A stretch of DNA of 64,000 nt, taken from NCBI RefSeq assembly GCF_003244315.1, contig NZ_QKWH01000011.1, positions 1 through 64,000 on the forward strand, in the 5' to 3' direction. The DNA is from Xylanimonas oleitrophica (GTDB lineage: Bacteria; Actinomycetota; Actinomycetes; Actinomycetales; Cellulomonadaceae). Made by a program: the position numbers and the translations under genes. Numbering within the stretch: position 1 is the stretch's first letter; every line of letters begins with the position of its first letter. The notes under the pieces were generated by a model. That model was not told where the DNA came from and did not search any database. It saw nothing but the letters and a program-made list of their open reading frames with translations. Shown here piece by piece: positions 1 to 8,471 of this stretch.

Positions 1-70
1 GGTCTCCTGTCGTGAGGCGGGCACGGACCGTCACCCTAGGGGCAACGCCCAGCCGGCTGCCAGGAGCCCT

Positions 71-2605
71 GTGGACGACGGGCAGGGAGCGAGCCGGGCG
101 CCGCCGCGCCACGATGGGGCCGTGACCGCACCGCAGACCGTCACCGTCGAGGGGCACCGGATCCAGCTGACCAACCTGGACAAGGTGCTGTACCCCGCCA
201 CGGGCACCACGAAGGGCGAGGTGCTGGACTACCTCGCCCGGATCGCGCCGGTGCTGATCCCGCACGCCCGGCGCCGCCCCGCGACGCGCAAACGGTGGCC
301 GAACGGCGTCCAGGGGCAGGTCTTCTTCCAGAAGAACGCCGACGCCTCCACGCCGTCGTGGGTGCGCACCCGCCGCATCGAGCACAAGCACTCCACCAAC
401 GACTACGTGCTGGTCGACGACCTGGCCACGCTGACGTGGCTGGGTCAGACGGCGACGCTGGAGATCCACGTGCCCCAGTGGCAGTTCGGCCGCACGGGCG
501 ACCACCTGCCCCCGGACCGGCTGGTGCTGGACCTCGACCCGGGCGAGGGAGCGGGCCTGGCGGAGTGTGCGGAGGTCGCGCGCCTGGCCCGCCCGATCCT
601 GCAGGGCATGGGCCTGGAGCCGGTGCCGGTCACGAGCGGCTCGAAGGGCATCCACCTGTACGCGGCGATCGACGCCGGAGGGTCGGACCAGGGCGCGCGT
701 CCGTCGTCGGCGGAGCAGGTATCCGCCGTCGCGCACGAGCTGGCTCGGTACCTGGAGGCCGAGCACCCCGACCTGGTGGTGAGCGACATGAAGAAGTCGT
801 TGCGGGGCGGCAAGGTGCTGGTGGACTGGTCGCAGAACAACGGGAACAAGACCACGATCGCGCCCTACTCCTTGCGCGGGCGCGACCACCCCACGGTGGC
901 GGCGCCGCGGACGTGGGACGAGCTGGACGACCCGGACCTGCGGCACCTGTCGTACACGGAGGTGCTGGAGCGGGTGGAGCGCGACGGCGACCTGCTCGCC
1001 GGCCTGGCGGCCGGTCACCTGTCCCAGCTCGAGCCGACGCCGGAGCACATGGCCCGGTTCGAGCGCCTGGAGACGTACAACGCCAAGCGCGACCCGGGGA
1101 AGACGCCGGAGCCGTTCGACTCCCCCGAGGTGGCCGCGAGCGCCGATGAGCCCTCCTTCGTGATCCAGGAGCACCATGCTCGCCGGCTGCACTGGGACTT
1201 CCGGCTGGAGCACGAGGGGGTGCTGGTGAGCTGGGCACTGCCGAAGGGCGAGCCGACGGACCCGAGGCAGAACCACCTGGCGGTACAGACGGAGGATCAT
1301 CCGCTGGCGTACGGGAGCTTCGAGGGGACGATCCCGAAGGGCGAGTACGGGGCGGGCGAGGTGACGATCTGGGACTCGGGCACGTACGAGAAGGAGAAGT
1401 GGCGGGAGGGCAAGGAGGTCATCGTCACGCTGCACAGCGAGCGGCGCGGCTCGCGCCGTCTGGCGCTGATCCGTACGGGGCGGGGTGAGGACGAGAGCTC
1501 GTGGCTGATCCACCGCACCAAGGACCAGCCGCAGGGTGGGCAGCCGGTGGGCGAGGAGCCCCAGGAGGGTTCGACGGCGCCGCCGGAGGAGGCGCAGGTC
1601 TCCGCACCGGGGGTGACGGTGCGCCTGTCCCCGATGCTGGCGTCGCTGGCGGACCGGGGCGAGCAGCGCCAGCTCGCCGCGGACGGCACAGGCTCCGACG
1701 CCGAGTGGGCGTTCGAGATGAAGTGGGACGGTTACCGGGCGCTGGCTGTCGTCGAGCCGGGGCCTGACGGCGCTCCGGCGGTCCGGCTGCTGTCGCGCAC
1801 CGGTCAGGACATGACGGCGACGTACCCGGAGCTCCAGGCTCTGGCGGGACAGGTCGGCGACGACCTCCCGGTGGTGCTGGACGGCGAGATCGTGGCCCTG
1901 GACGCGCAGGGCCGCCCGGACTTCCGGCGTCTGCAACGCCGCACCGGCGCCGTCGACCTCATGGTGTTCGACGTGCTGCAGGTGGGCTCGCGCTCGCTGG
2001 TACGGGTCCCGTGGGAGGAGCGCCGGCAGGTGCTGGAGAAGGTGGTGGAGGCGGCGGCGCCCGTGCACGTGCCGCCCGTGTTCGACGGCGACCTGGACGC
2101 GGCGATGTCGACGTCGCGGCGCCTGGGGCTCGAGGGCGTGGTGGCCAAGCGGCGCGAGTCCACCTACTCGACGGCGCGACGCTCCCGGCAGTGGCTGAAG
2201 ATCAAGCACACCCGCATGCAGGAGGTGGTCGTCGTGGGCTGGCGGCCGCTGCACGCGGGCGAGCCGCGCGAGGACGAGCGCCGCGTGGGGTCCCTGCTGC
2301 TGGCGGTTCCGGGGCCGGACGGCGAGCTCCGTTACGCGGGCAAGGTGGGCACGGGGTTCAGCGACGCCGACCGGAAGGCGGTGGCGAGCCGCCTGACCGC
2401 CGCGGCGCGCAAGACGCCGCCGCTGGACGGTGTGCCCCGGGTCGAGGCGCGGTACGCCCGCTGGGTGACGCCCAAGCACGTGGGCGAGGTGGAGGCGGCG
2501 GAGTGGACCGCGGACCCGACGACGGACCCGGACGCCCGGCTGCGCGCGCCGTCGTGGCGGGGCTGGCGCGAGGACAAGGCCGCGGAGGACGTCGTGGTCG
2601 AGTGA
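71..2605 (+). CDS. ligD: Multifunctional ATP-dependent DNA ligase LigD (Pol-PE-Lig order)
   Basis: This 844-residue protein joins the three activities of bacterial non-homologous end joining. Residues about 33-330 are the primase-polymerase domain, with the metal-binding DLD at 154-156. Residues about 363-510 are the 3'-phosphoesterase domain (HHARRLHWDFRLEH). From about 540 follows the ligase domain, with the adenylated lysine at K551 in FEMKWDGYRA, and an OB fold closes the protein (EVVVVGWRP). The GTG start at 71 follows CAGGAG; a second GTG at 122 also fits. LigD normally acts with the end-binding protein Ku. No ku gene lies in the window, but it could sit just upstream, where a minus-strand TAGGGT-like box is visible near position 35. 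The Pol-PE-Lig order is typical of actinobacteria. Identification is firm; the exact start is less so. Confidence 0.93.
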   Translation: MDDGQGASRAPPRHDGAVTAPQTVTVEGHRIQLTNLDKVLYPATGTTKGEVLDYLARIAPVLIPHARRRPATRKRWPNGVQGQVFFQKNADASTPSWVRTRRIEHKHSTNDYVLVDDLATLTWLGQTATLEIHVPQWQFGRTGDHLPPDRLVLDLDPGEGAGLAECAEVARLARPILQGMGLEPVPVTSGSKGIHLYAAIDAGGSDQGARPSSAEQVSAVAHELARYLEAEHPDLVVSDMKKSLRGGKVLVDWSQNNGNKTTIAPYSLRGRDHPTVAAPRTWDELDDPDLRHLSYTEVLERVERDGDLLAGLAAGHLSQLEPTPEHMARFERLETYNAKRDPGKTPEPFDSPEVAASADEPSFVIQEHHARRLHWDFRLEHEGVLVSWALPKGEPTDPRQNHLAVQTEDHPLAYGSFEGTIPKGEYGAGEVTIWDSGTYEKEKWREGKEVIVTLHSERRGSRRLALIRTGRGEDESSWLIHRTKDQPQGGQPVGEEPQEGSTAPPEEAQVSAPGVTVRLSPMLASLADRGEQRQLAADGTGSDAEWAFEMKWDGYRALAVVEPGPDGAPAVRLLSRTGQDMTATYPELQALAGQVGDDLPVVLDGEIVALDAQGRPDFRRLQRRTGAVDLMVFDVLQVGSRSLVRVPWEERRQVLEKVVEAAAPVHVPPVFDGDLDAAMSTSRRLGLEGVVAKRRESTYSTARRSRQWLKIKHTRMQEVVVVGWRPLHAGEPREDERRVGSLLLAVPGPDGELRYAGKVGTGFSDADRKAVASRLTAAARKTPPLDGVPRVEARYARWVTPKHVGEVEAAEWTADPTTDPDARLRAPSWRGWREDKAAEDVVVE

Positions 2606-2684
2606 GCGCCGGGTACCGATGAGTCCGGGGCCGAGGCGCCGTCGTACCGGTGACAGCACGTCCGCCCCGCCCGAGGAGCCCGCG

Positions 2685-3155
2685 ATGACCAGCGAGACCA
2701 CCACCCCGACCTTCCCTGACACGCCGGTGCCGCCGCGCCCGGCGACGCAGATCTTCGTCAACCTCCCGGTCGCCGATCTGGACGCCGCGAAGGCGTTCTA
2801 CGAGGCGCTCGGCTTCGCACCCCACCCCGCGTTCACCGACGAGAACGCGGCAGGGATCGTGCTCGGCGAGAACCTGTTCGTGATGCTGCTGCGCCCCGAG
2901 TTCTTCACCACGTTCACGCACCGACCGGTCGCCACCGACGGCATCGAGGCGATCAACGCGCTCAGCTATGCCAGCCGTGAGGAGGTCGACGCCGTCGTCG
3001 ACGCCGCCCTCGCGGCGGGCGGCACGGAGACCCGCGAGCCGCAGGACCTGGGCTTCATGTACTCCCGCGGCTTCGCCGACCTCGACGGCCACCACTGGGA
3101 GGCCGGGCACATGGACATGACCGCCGCGGCCGAGGCGCTCGCCGCCGCCGGCTGA
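2685..3155 (+). CDS. VOC-family (glyoxalase/bleomycin-resistance fold) protein
   Basis: A 156-residue single-domain protein of the vicinal-oxygen-chelate superfamily. The N-terminal beta-alpha unit reads IFVNLPVADLDAAKAFYEAL, and the C-terminal half ends in the DLDGHHWEAG strand that carries metal-ligand-type residues in this fold. Members include glyoxalases, dioxygenases and drug-binding proteins, so the substrate cannot be told. The ATG at 2685 is preferred because GAGGAG lies about 8 bases before it. An in-frame upstream start at 2619 would add an Arg/Pro-rich tail unlike the family. The gene is followed by an 11-bp hairpin, so it is probably its own unit. Confidence 0.85.
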   Translation: MTSETTTPTFPDTPVPPRPATQIFVNLPVADLDAAKAFYEALGFAPHPAFTDENAAGIVLGENLFVMLLRPEFFTTFTHRPVATDGIEAINALSYASREEVDAVVDAALAAGGTETREPQDLGFMYSRGFADLDGHHWEAGHMDMTAAAEALAAAG

Positions 3156-3160
3156 CCCGC

Positions 3161-3191
3161 CGGCCGGCCGCGGAACAATCGCGGCCGGCCG
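3161..3191 (+). terminator. GC-rich hairpin after the VOC gene
   Basis: Arms CGGCCGGCCGC (3161-3171) and GCGGCCGGCCG (3181-3191) are perfectly complementary around a 9-nt loop. There is no U-tract, as is common for actinobacterial terminators. It separates the VOC gene from the oxidoreductase that starts at 3208. Confidence 0.55.
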
Positions 3192-3207
3192 CCACGTTGC
3201 CGTGGAC

Positions 3208-4131
3208 ATGCGAGCCATCACCTACTCCCGTTACGGAAGCGCCGACGTCCTGGAGCTCACGGAGGAGCCTGACCCGCACATCGGACCGGACAGCGTCGTG
3301 GTCCGCGTCAGGGCGGCCTCCGTCAACCCCGTCGACTGGAAGATCCGCGAGGGCTACCTGGAAGGTCTCGTCGACGTCACGTTCCCGGCGATCCCGGGCT
3401 GGGACGTCGCCGGGGTGGTCGAGCAGGTCGGCCTGGACACCCCCGAGCTGCAGGTGGGCGACGAGGTGTACGGGTACGTGCGCAAGGACTGGGTGCAGCA
3501 GGGCACGTTCGCCGAGCTGGTCGCCGCGCCGGTGCGCACCCTCGCCCGCAAGCCCCGCAGCCTGAGCTTCGAAGAGGCCGCCGCGGTGCCGCTGGCCGGG
3601 CTCACGGCCTACCAGTCCGTCGTGCGGTCGAACGTCACCGAGGGCCAGACGGTGCTGGTCCACGCCGCGGCCGGCGGCGTCGGCTCCTTCGCCGTGCAGG
3701 TGGCGCGCAGCCTCGGCGCCCGCGTGATCGGCACCGCCAGCGAGCGCAACCACGAGTGGCTGCGAAGCCTCGGCGTCGAGCCGGTGACGTACGGGGACGG
3801 GCTGGTCGAGCAGGTGCGCGCCCTGGCCCCCGGCGGTGTCGACGTCGCGCTCGACTACGTGGGTGGCGACGCCGTCGCGCAGAGCGCCGCGCTCCTGGCG
3901 CCAGGCGGGGTCATCACCTCCATCACGGACGCCGCCGCGCGCGACGAGCACGGTGGCGGCTACGTGTGGGTGCGTCCGTCGACCACCGATCTGGAGGCGC
4001 TCGGCCGCCTGATCGACGACGGCAAGGTCAAGGTCGAGGTCGCCCAGGTGTTCGACCTCGTCGACGCCGCCGGCGCGCACCGCGCCAGCGAGGACGGCCA
4101 CGTGCGCGGCAAGGTCGTCGTCCGGGTCTGA
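3208..4131 (+). CDS. NADP-dependent oxidoreductase, quinone oxidoreductase-like (MDR superfamily)
   Basis: A 307-residue medium-chain dehydrogenase/reductase. The N-terminal GroES-like domain (PGWDVAGVVEQVG) is followed by a Rossmann domain with the nucleotide-binding stretch AAAGGVGSFAVQVARSLGA around residues 152-170. The usual zinc-ligand Cys cluster of alcohol dehydrogenases is absent, which points to the zinc-free QOR type that reduces quinones or enones with NADPH. The ATG at 3208 gives the family's usual start (MRAITYSRYG); a GTG two codons upstream is the alternative. No clear Shine-Dalgarno site is visible. It stands alone, so its physiological substrate is unknown. Confidence 0.85.
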   Translation: MRAITYSRYGSADVLELTEEPDPHIGPDSVVVRVRAASVNPVDWKIREGYLEGLVDVTFPAIPGWDVAGVVEQVGLDTPELQVGDEVYGYVRKDWVQQGTFAELVAAPVRTLARKPRSLSFEEAAAVPLAGLTAYQSVVRSNVTEGQTVLVHAAAGGVGSFAVQVARSLGARVIGTASERNHEWLRSLGVEPVTYGDGLVEQVRALAPGGVDVALDYVGGDAVAQSAALLAPGGVITSITDAAARDEHGGGYVWVRPSTTDLEALGRLIDDGKVKVEVAQVFDLVDAAGAHRASEDGHVRGKVVVRV

Positions 4132-4172
4132 GCCGCCACGACGGCGGGGCGCCTGCCCGGCGCGGGCGCCCT

Positions 4173-4208
4173 GCCGTCTGGGACGGTGCCCCGCCGTCTG
4201 GGACAGTG
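4173..4208 (+). repeat. Two 16-bp direct repeats, 20-bp period, before the M24 peptidase
   Basis: GCCGTCTGGGACGGTG (4173-4188) recurs as GCCGTCTGGGACAGTG (4193-4208), immediately before the ATG at 4214. The 20-bp period is about two helical turns, so the pair could be a regulator-binding site or a small local duplication. GACAGT within the second copy lies where a -10 box of a leaderless mRNA would sit. Confidence 0.5.
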
Positions 4209-4213
4209 GAGGC

Positions 4214-5383
4214 ATGACGCCGTTCGCCCCGCACGTCTACGCCGACCGCCGCCGTCGCGCCGCCGCACAAGCGGCTCACGCCGGCCTCGACGGCCTGCTG
4301 GTCACCCCCGGCCCCGACATGACGTACTTCCTCGGCCACACTCCCGTGACCACCGAGCGGCTCACCCTCATGGTCGTCCCCGCCGCCGCCGGGACCGGTC
4401 AGGCCGTGGGCACGCCCGACGGCGGACCGGACGGCATCGTGCAGGCGCTCGCCGTCGTGCCGCGCCTGGAGGAGCACGACCTGCGGCTGCGCGCCGTCGG
4501 GCCGGTCGAGACGGTCGCGTGGGCCGACGGGGACGACGAGCACTCGGCGGCGGCCCGGCTGCTGCGCGCCGGGGGGCGCTACGCCGTCAGCGACTCCGCG
4601 TGGGCGCTGCACGTGCTGGGCCTCCAGCGCGCGCTGCCGGGCGCCACCTTCGAACCGTTCACGCGTGCGCTGCCGATGCTGCGTGCCGTGAAGTCGCCGG
4701 AGGAGGTGGCCCGCATGGCCGCAGCCGGCGCCGCGGCCGACGCCGTCTTCGCCGAGATCCTGCGCCGCCCGTTCGCCGGGCGCCGCGAGGCCGAGGTCGC
4801 CGCCGACCTCGAGGCGCTGCTGCGCGAGCACGGCCACGAGCAGGTCGACTTCACGCTCGTGTGCGCCGGACCGAACGGCGCCGACCCGCACCACGAGCCC
4901 GGTCAGACGGTGATCCGCGAGGGCGACACGGTGGTGCTCGACTTCGGTGGTCTCGCCGACGGCTACGGCTCCGACACCAGCCGCACCGTGCACGTGGGAG
5001 AGCCCACCGCGCTGGAGCGGGAGGTGCACGACGTCGTGCGGGCGGCGCAGCAGGCCGGTGTCGACGCGGTGCGCCCGGGCGCCACCTGCCAGGACGTCGA
5101 CCGGGCCGCTCGCCGGGTGATCGAGGACGCCGGGTTCGGCGAGCACTTCATCCACCGCAGCGGCCACGGCATCGGGCTCACCACCCACGAGCCGCCGTAC
5201 ATGGTCGAGGGCGAGGAACGCCCGGTCGAGCCCGGCATGTGCTTCTCCGTCGAGCCCGGCGTCTACCTGCCCGAGCGGTTCGGAGTGCGCATCGAGGACA
5301 TCGTGGTCGCGTTCCCGCAGGACCTGCCGGGCGAGGCCCGCCGCCTGAACGTGTCCTCGCACGAGCTGCAGATCGTCGGATGA
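4214..5383 (+). CDS. M24-family aminopeptidase (Xaa-Pro aminopeptidase type)
   Basis: A 389-residue pita-bread-fold metallopeptidase that should remove N-terminal residues, probably before proline. An N-terminal creatinase-like domain (about 1-155) precedes the catalytic domain. All five di-metal ligands are visible: D243 (VVLDFG), D254 (GSDTSR), H318 (SGHGIGL), E347 (FSVEPG) and E361 (RIEDIV). The length is normal for the family and there is no signal peptide, so it is cytoplasmic. Its stop overlaps the ATG of the next gene (ATGA at 5380-5383), which suggests translational coupling to a lipoprotein of unknown function. Confidence 0.9.
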   Translation: MTPFAPHVYADRRRRAAAQAAHAGLDGLLVTPGPDMTYFLGHTPVTTERLTLMVVPAAAGTGQAVGTPDGGPDGIVQALAVVPRLEEHDLRLRAVGPVETVAWADGDDEHSAAARLLRAGGRYAVSDSAWALHVLGLQRALPGATFEPFTRALPMLRAVKSPEEVARMAAAGAAADAVFAEILRRPFAGRREAEVAADLEALLREHGHEQVDFTLVCAGPNGADPHHEPGQTVIREGDTVVLDFGGLADGYGSDTSRTVHVGEPTALEREVHDVVRAAQQAGVDAVRPGATCQDVDRAARRVIEDAGFGEHFIHRSGHGIGLTTHEPPYMVEGEERPVEPGMCFSVEPGVYLPERFGVRIEDIVVAFPQDLPGEARRLNVSSHELQIVG

Positions 5384-6186
5384 GCGGCCGCTCACGACGC
5401 CGCCTGGTCCCGTCGGCAGTGCTGGCGAGCGCGCTGGCTGCCCTGATGGCCGGCGGGTGCGGGCTCGGGTCGGGGTCGGACGGCGCCGTGCAGGCTTCGC
5501 CACCGGTCACCGCGGCCCCGGAGACGGCCCCGGACGCACCGAGCGAGCCCACGGCACCCGCGGATCAGGCCCGCGTGCCCGTCGCCGCCGGCCCGGTGCT
5601 GCTCGAGCTCGCCGTCCCGCCCTCGGCCGTGCCCGGTGTGACGGTCTCCCCCGAGGACGACGGCGTGACCACCGTGACGATCGACCCGTCCGGGATCCCG
5701 CCCGGTCAGCCGGTCCTCATGGCGCTCGGCACGCCCGGGTCGCTCGCCGAGCAGGCCGACGGCAGCGTGACCGTGCGCGACGTCGACGGGACGGTCGTGG
5801 CCGGGCTGACCGCTCCCACCGGCGAGGCGAGCATCAGCGTCGTCGACGACGTGCACGCGCAGCTGCACCTGCCGGCCGCGGCGGGCCCGGTGGAGACCAC
5901 GCTCGGCACCCGAGCCCTCGCCTCCACCGACTGGGGTCAGCGCGAGGGTGGCCGCTCGGTCGCCGTCGTCCCGACCGACTGGGCCCGCACGGCGGGTGCC
6001 GCGGGGTGGGAGCTCGTGTGGGCGCAGCTCGTGTCCGCCGAGCCCGAGGTGGACTCGACGACGATGCACGACCAGCTCGTGTGCCACGCCGTCGGCGCAC
6101 CTGACAAGGCCGCCTGGAACCTGGAGCCGTGGCGTCCCGCCGTCGGGCTGCTGGAGACGATGGCGGCCCGCTGCAACCCCACCTGA
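5380..6186 (+). CDS. Secreted lipoprotein with a DUF2599-like C-terminus
   Basis: A 268-residue protein with a type II signal peptide: Arg-rich N-terminus (SRRRLVP), a hydrophobic stretch, and lipobox MAGGC with the lipidated cysteine at 27. A Pro/Ala/Thr-rich linker follows. The C-terminal third carries a conserved-looking block (DWGQREGGRS, TDWAR, WELVWAQL, DQLVCHAVGAPDK, NLEPWRP) that I associate with DUF2599 proteins of actinobacteria; that assignment is from memory. Two cysteines in this block could form a disulfide outside the membrane. The ATG overlaps the peptidase stop, so the two genes are probably co-expressed. Function unknown. Confidence 0.8.
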   Translation: MSGRSRRRLVPSAVLASALAALMAGGCGLGSGSDGAVQASPPVTAAPETAPDAPSEPTAPADQARVPVAAGPVLLELAVPPSAVPGVTVSPEDDGVTTVTIDPSGIPPGQPVLMALGTPGSLAEQADGSVTVRDVDGTVVAGLTAPTGEASISVVDDVHAQLHLPAAAGPVETTLGTRALASTDWGQREGGRSVAVVPTDWARTAGAAGWELVWAQLVSAEPEVDSTTMHDQLVCHAVGAPDKAAWNLEPWRPAVGLLETMAARCNPT

Positions 6187-6205
6187 CCGGCCGCCCGGGA
6201 CGGGG

Positions 6206-7198
6206 TCACGCGCCGCGGACCGCGGCGAGCACCTGTGCCTCCTCGGCGGCGGTCAGCCCCGTGACGGCGGCGTCCGGAGTCGCCCGCAGCCACGCGAGGG
6301 TGTCCCGGGCGGTCTCGGCGACGGAGCGGGTCACGAGCCCCGCAGCGGCGGCGGGGGCCGGGTCGTGCGCGAGCATCCCGTCGAGGTCGGGCCGCGGCAG
6401 CCACAGCGGCACCGAGCGCTCCCCCGCCCACGGCCGCACGTCGGCGGCCTCGAGCGCCGCCCGTGGCGTCCACCACCAGGTCGGTTCGGCGCCGACGCCG
6501 GCGGCGACCTCCCCGAGAAGGTCACCGACCGGCGTCACCGGTCCGACGCCGTCGAACGTGCCGGCCGTGCGCCGCTCGGCCAGCGTGACGATCCAGGCGG
6601 CCAGGTCGCGCACGTCGATCACCTGCACGGCGTCGCCCGGGGCGCCCGGGGCGAGCACGTCCGCCTCACCCTCCCGTACCCGGGCCATCCGCGCCGGCCA
6701 GTAGGCGAACCGACCGCTCGGGTCCTCGGGGCCCACGACCAGCCCGGGCCGCACGACCGCGGCCCCGGCCGCTGCGTCGCGCACGATCTGCTCGCACGCC
6801 ACCTTCATCGGCCCGTACGCCTCCGGCGAGACGGCCAGGTCGACGTCCTCGGCGGCGGGCTCGTGGACGGGCCCGGTCTGCGGCGTCTGGCCTGGCGTCG
6901 CGCCGTCGGCGTACACGCTCACCGTCGAGACGAAGACCCAGTGCGCGCCGGGCCACGCCGCCACCGCGCGGCGCACGTGCGAGGGCGTGCCCGAGACGTC
7001 GACGACGGCGTCGAACGTCTCCTCGATGAGGGCCGCGGGGAGCGCCTGCGCCCGGTCGGCCACGACATGTCGCACGCCGTCGGGCACCGTGCCGGAGACG
7101 CCACGGCTCACGGCGACGACGTCGTGACCCCGCGCCACCGCCTCCACGGTCACGGCGCGGGAGAGGAACACGGTGCCACCCAGCACGAGGAGCTTCAC
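6206..7198 (-). CDS. NAD-dependent epimerase/dehydratase-like protein (extended SDR)
   Basis: A 330-residue Rossmann protein. The N-terminus KLLVLGGTVFLSR is a variant of the GxxGxxG dinucleotide motif, followed by TVEAVARGHDVVAVSRG. The middle contains FVSTVSVYAD and AYGPMKVACE, matching the SxS and YxxxK catalytic region of extended SDRs. The substrate is unknown; nucleotide sugars or isoflavone-reductase-type substrates are possible. GTG at 7198 is chosen because AGGG lies 8-9 nt upstream, but in-frame GTGs at 7204 and 7207 cannot be excluded. It converges on the lipoprotein gene with only a 19-bp gap. Confidence 0.83.
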   Translation of the reverse strand: MKLLVLGGTVFLSRAVTVEAVARGHDVVAVSRGVSGTVPDGVRHVVADRAQALPAALIEETFDAVVDVSGTPSHVRRAVAAWPGAHWVFVSTVSVYADGATPGQTPQTGPVHEPAAEDVDLAVSPEAYGPMKVACEQIVRDAAAGAAVVRPGLVVGPEDPSGRFAYWPARMARVREGEADVLAPGAPGDAVQVIDVRDLAAWIVTLAERRTAGTFDGVGPVTPVGDLLGEVAAGVGAEPTWWWTPRAALEAADVRPWAGERSVPLWLPRPDLDGMLAHDPAPAAAAGLVTRSVAETARDTLAWLRATPDAAVTGLTAAEEAQVLAAVRGA

Positions 7199-7273
7199 GA
7201 GCACCACCCTGGCCGCTCCCTGGGTCCCGGGCGAGCGCTTCCGCTCAGGGCGGAGACGCCCGCCCGGGAACCG

Positions 7274-7624
7274 TCAGGGGTGGCCGTCGGTCGCGGCGAT
7301 GAGGCGGTCCAGCCGTTCGACGACGGACCGGAGCTCCTCCAGCCGGGCGCGCAGCCGCTCGCGCTGCTCGTGGAGCATCCGCCTCTGCTCAGCGTCGGTG
7401 TGCCCGGAGTCGATGCACGGCATCAGCTGGGCCACGTTGCTGCTCGTGAGGCCGGCGGCGAAGAACGCCCGGTAGACCCGGACCCGCTCGACGTCGGCCT
7501 CCTGGTACACCCGTTGACCGCCGGGGGTGCGCTCGGCCCGCAGCAGGCCCTGCTCCTCGTAGTAGCGCAGGGCGCGCACGCTGACGTCGGCACGTTCGGC
7601 GACCTGGCCGATCTTGAGGGTCAC
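7274..7624 (-). CDS. MerR-family transcriptional regulator
   Basis: A 116-residue MerR protein. The winged helix-turn-helix occupies residues 1-70 (KIGQVAERADVSVRALRYYE), followed by a dimerising coiled coil (EQRERLRARLEELRSVVERLD). The C-terminal tail is short and has a single cysteine, so metal sensing of the MerR/CueR kind is unlikely. GTG at 7624 has GAGG six bases upstream and gives the usual family start; earlier in-frame codons encode an atypical leader. It lies 61 bp downstream of an SDR gene on the same strand, and that SDR has a MerR-type long-spacer promoter, so it probably controls this two-gene unit. Confidence 0.9.
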   Translation of the reverse strand: MTLKIGQVAERADVSVRALRYYEEQGLLRAERTPGGQRVYQEADVERVRVYRAFFAAGLTSSNVAQLMPCIDSGHTDAEQRRMLHEQRERLRARLEELRSVVERLDRLIAATDGHP

Positions 7625-7685
7625 ACCTGGCCTCAACCGCGCGCCCGGTGCGCCGATTCCGTGGCAGCCCACGCGCGTCACCGGC

Positions 7686-8420
7686 TCAGTCCTGAGGAGC
7701 GGCCGGCCGCAGAGCCTGGGGGTACAGGGACTCTGCCGGCTCCCCGAGCCTGGCGTGCCACTCGCGCGTCATCTCGTCGCCGTACACCTCGAAGGCGCCG
7801 GCCTCGACCCCGTCGAGCGCCGTACGGGCCATGACCGCCGGGTCGGTGAGCGACCAGCCGTCCTCCGGCTTGGCCCAGGCCGCCATGTCGGTGTCCACGA
7901 GCCCCATGGCCAGCCCCGTGACCTGCGTGCCCTGGGCCGCGAGCTCCAGGCGCACCCCGTTCGTCAGGTGCCATGCCGCAGCCTTGGAGGCCCCGTACGC
8001 GTCGGCGAGCCCGAAGGCGCGGAACGCGGTCTGCGACAGCACGTTGAGGATCGCGCCGCCGCCGTTCGCCCCGAGGATCGGGGCGAACGCCCGCACCGTG
8101 CGGAGCGTGCCCCAGTAGTTCACCTCCATCTCGTGCCGGATGGCCTCGATGTCGCCACCGGTGTAGGAGCCGAGCGACGAGAACCCGGCGTTGTTGACCA
8201 GCAGGGTGACGTCCGACGCCTCGGCGGCGGCCTGCTCCACGGAGGCGTCGTCCGTGACGTCGAGACGCAGGGGCACGGCGCCCGGGACGTCGACCGACTC
8301 GGGCCGCCGGGCCGCGGCGTAGACCTTCGACGCCCCGCGGGCCAGCAGCTCGGTGACGAGGTGCCGACCGAGCCCACGGTTTCCCCCGGTGACCAGGGCG
8401 ATCTGGTTCGTGATCTCCAT
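7686..8420 (-). CDS. Short-chain dehydrogenase/reductase (SDR)
   Basis: A 244-residue classical SDR. It has the cofactor motif TGGNRGLG near the N-terminus, LLVNNAG in the middle, and the catalytic YGASK with its upstream Ser in LSQTAF. It should be a cytoplasmic NAD(P)-dependent oxidoreductase on an unknown alcohol or ketone. The ATG at 8420 is chosen because translation from there begins directly at the first strand (MEITNQIALVTGG) and sits 7 nt after a TAGCGT -10 box. The MerR regulator follows on the same strand. MerR-controlled SDRs are often induced by electrophiles or drugs; that role is inference. Confidence 0.9.
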   Translation of the reverse strand: MEITNQIALVTGGNRGLGRHLVTELLARGASKVYAAARRPESVDVPGAVPLRLDVTDDASVEQAAAEASDVTLLVNNAGFSSLGSYTGGDIEAIRHEMEVNYWGTLRTVRAFAPILGANGGGAILNVLSQTAFRAFGLADAYGASKAAAWHLTNGVRLELAAQGTQVTGLAMGLVDTDMAAWAKPEDGWSLTDPAVMARTALDGVEAGAFEVYGDEMTREWHARLGEPAESLYPQALRPAAPQD

Positions 8421-8427
8421 GTCGGCG

Positions 8428-8459
8428 ACGCTAGGACCTGACGCCAGCGTGAGCTTCAA
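8428..8459 (-). promoter_or_regulatory. MerR-type promoter of the SDR-merR unit, leaderless
   Basis: Read on the minus strand, -35 TTGAAG (8459-8454) and -10 TAGCGT (8433-8428) are 20 bp apart; using CTAGCG instead gives 19 bp. Spacers of 19-20 bp are the hallmark of MerR-activated promoters. The spacer contains an imperfect dyad (TCACGC...GCGTCA). Transcription should begin at about 8421, so the mRNA would start at or next to the ATG. Confidence 0.72.
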
Positions 8460-8471
8460 GGGTGATCCCCG

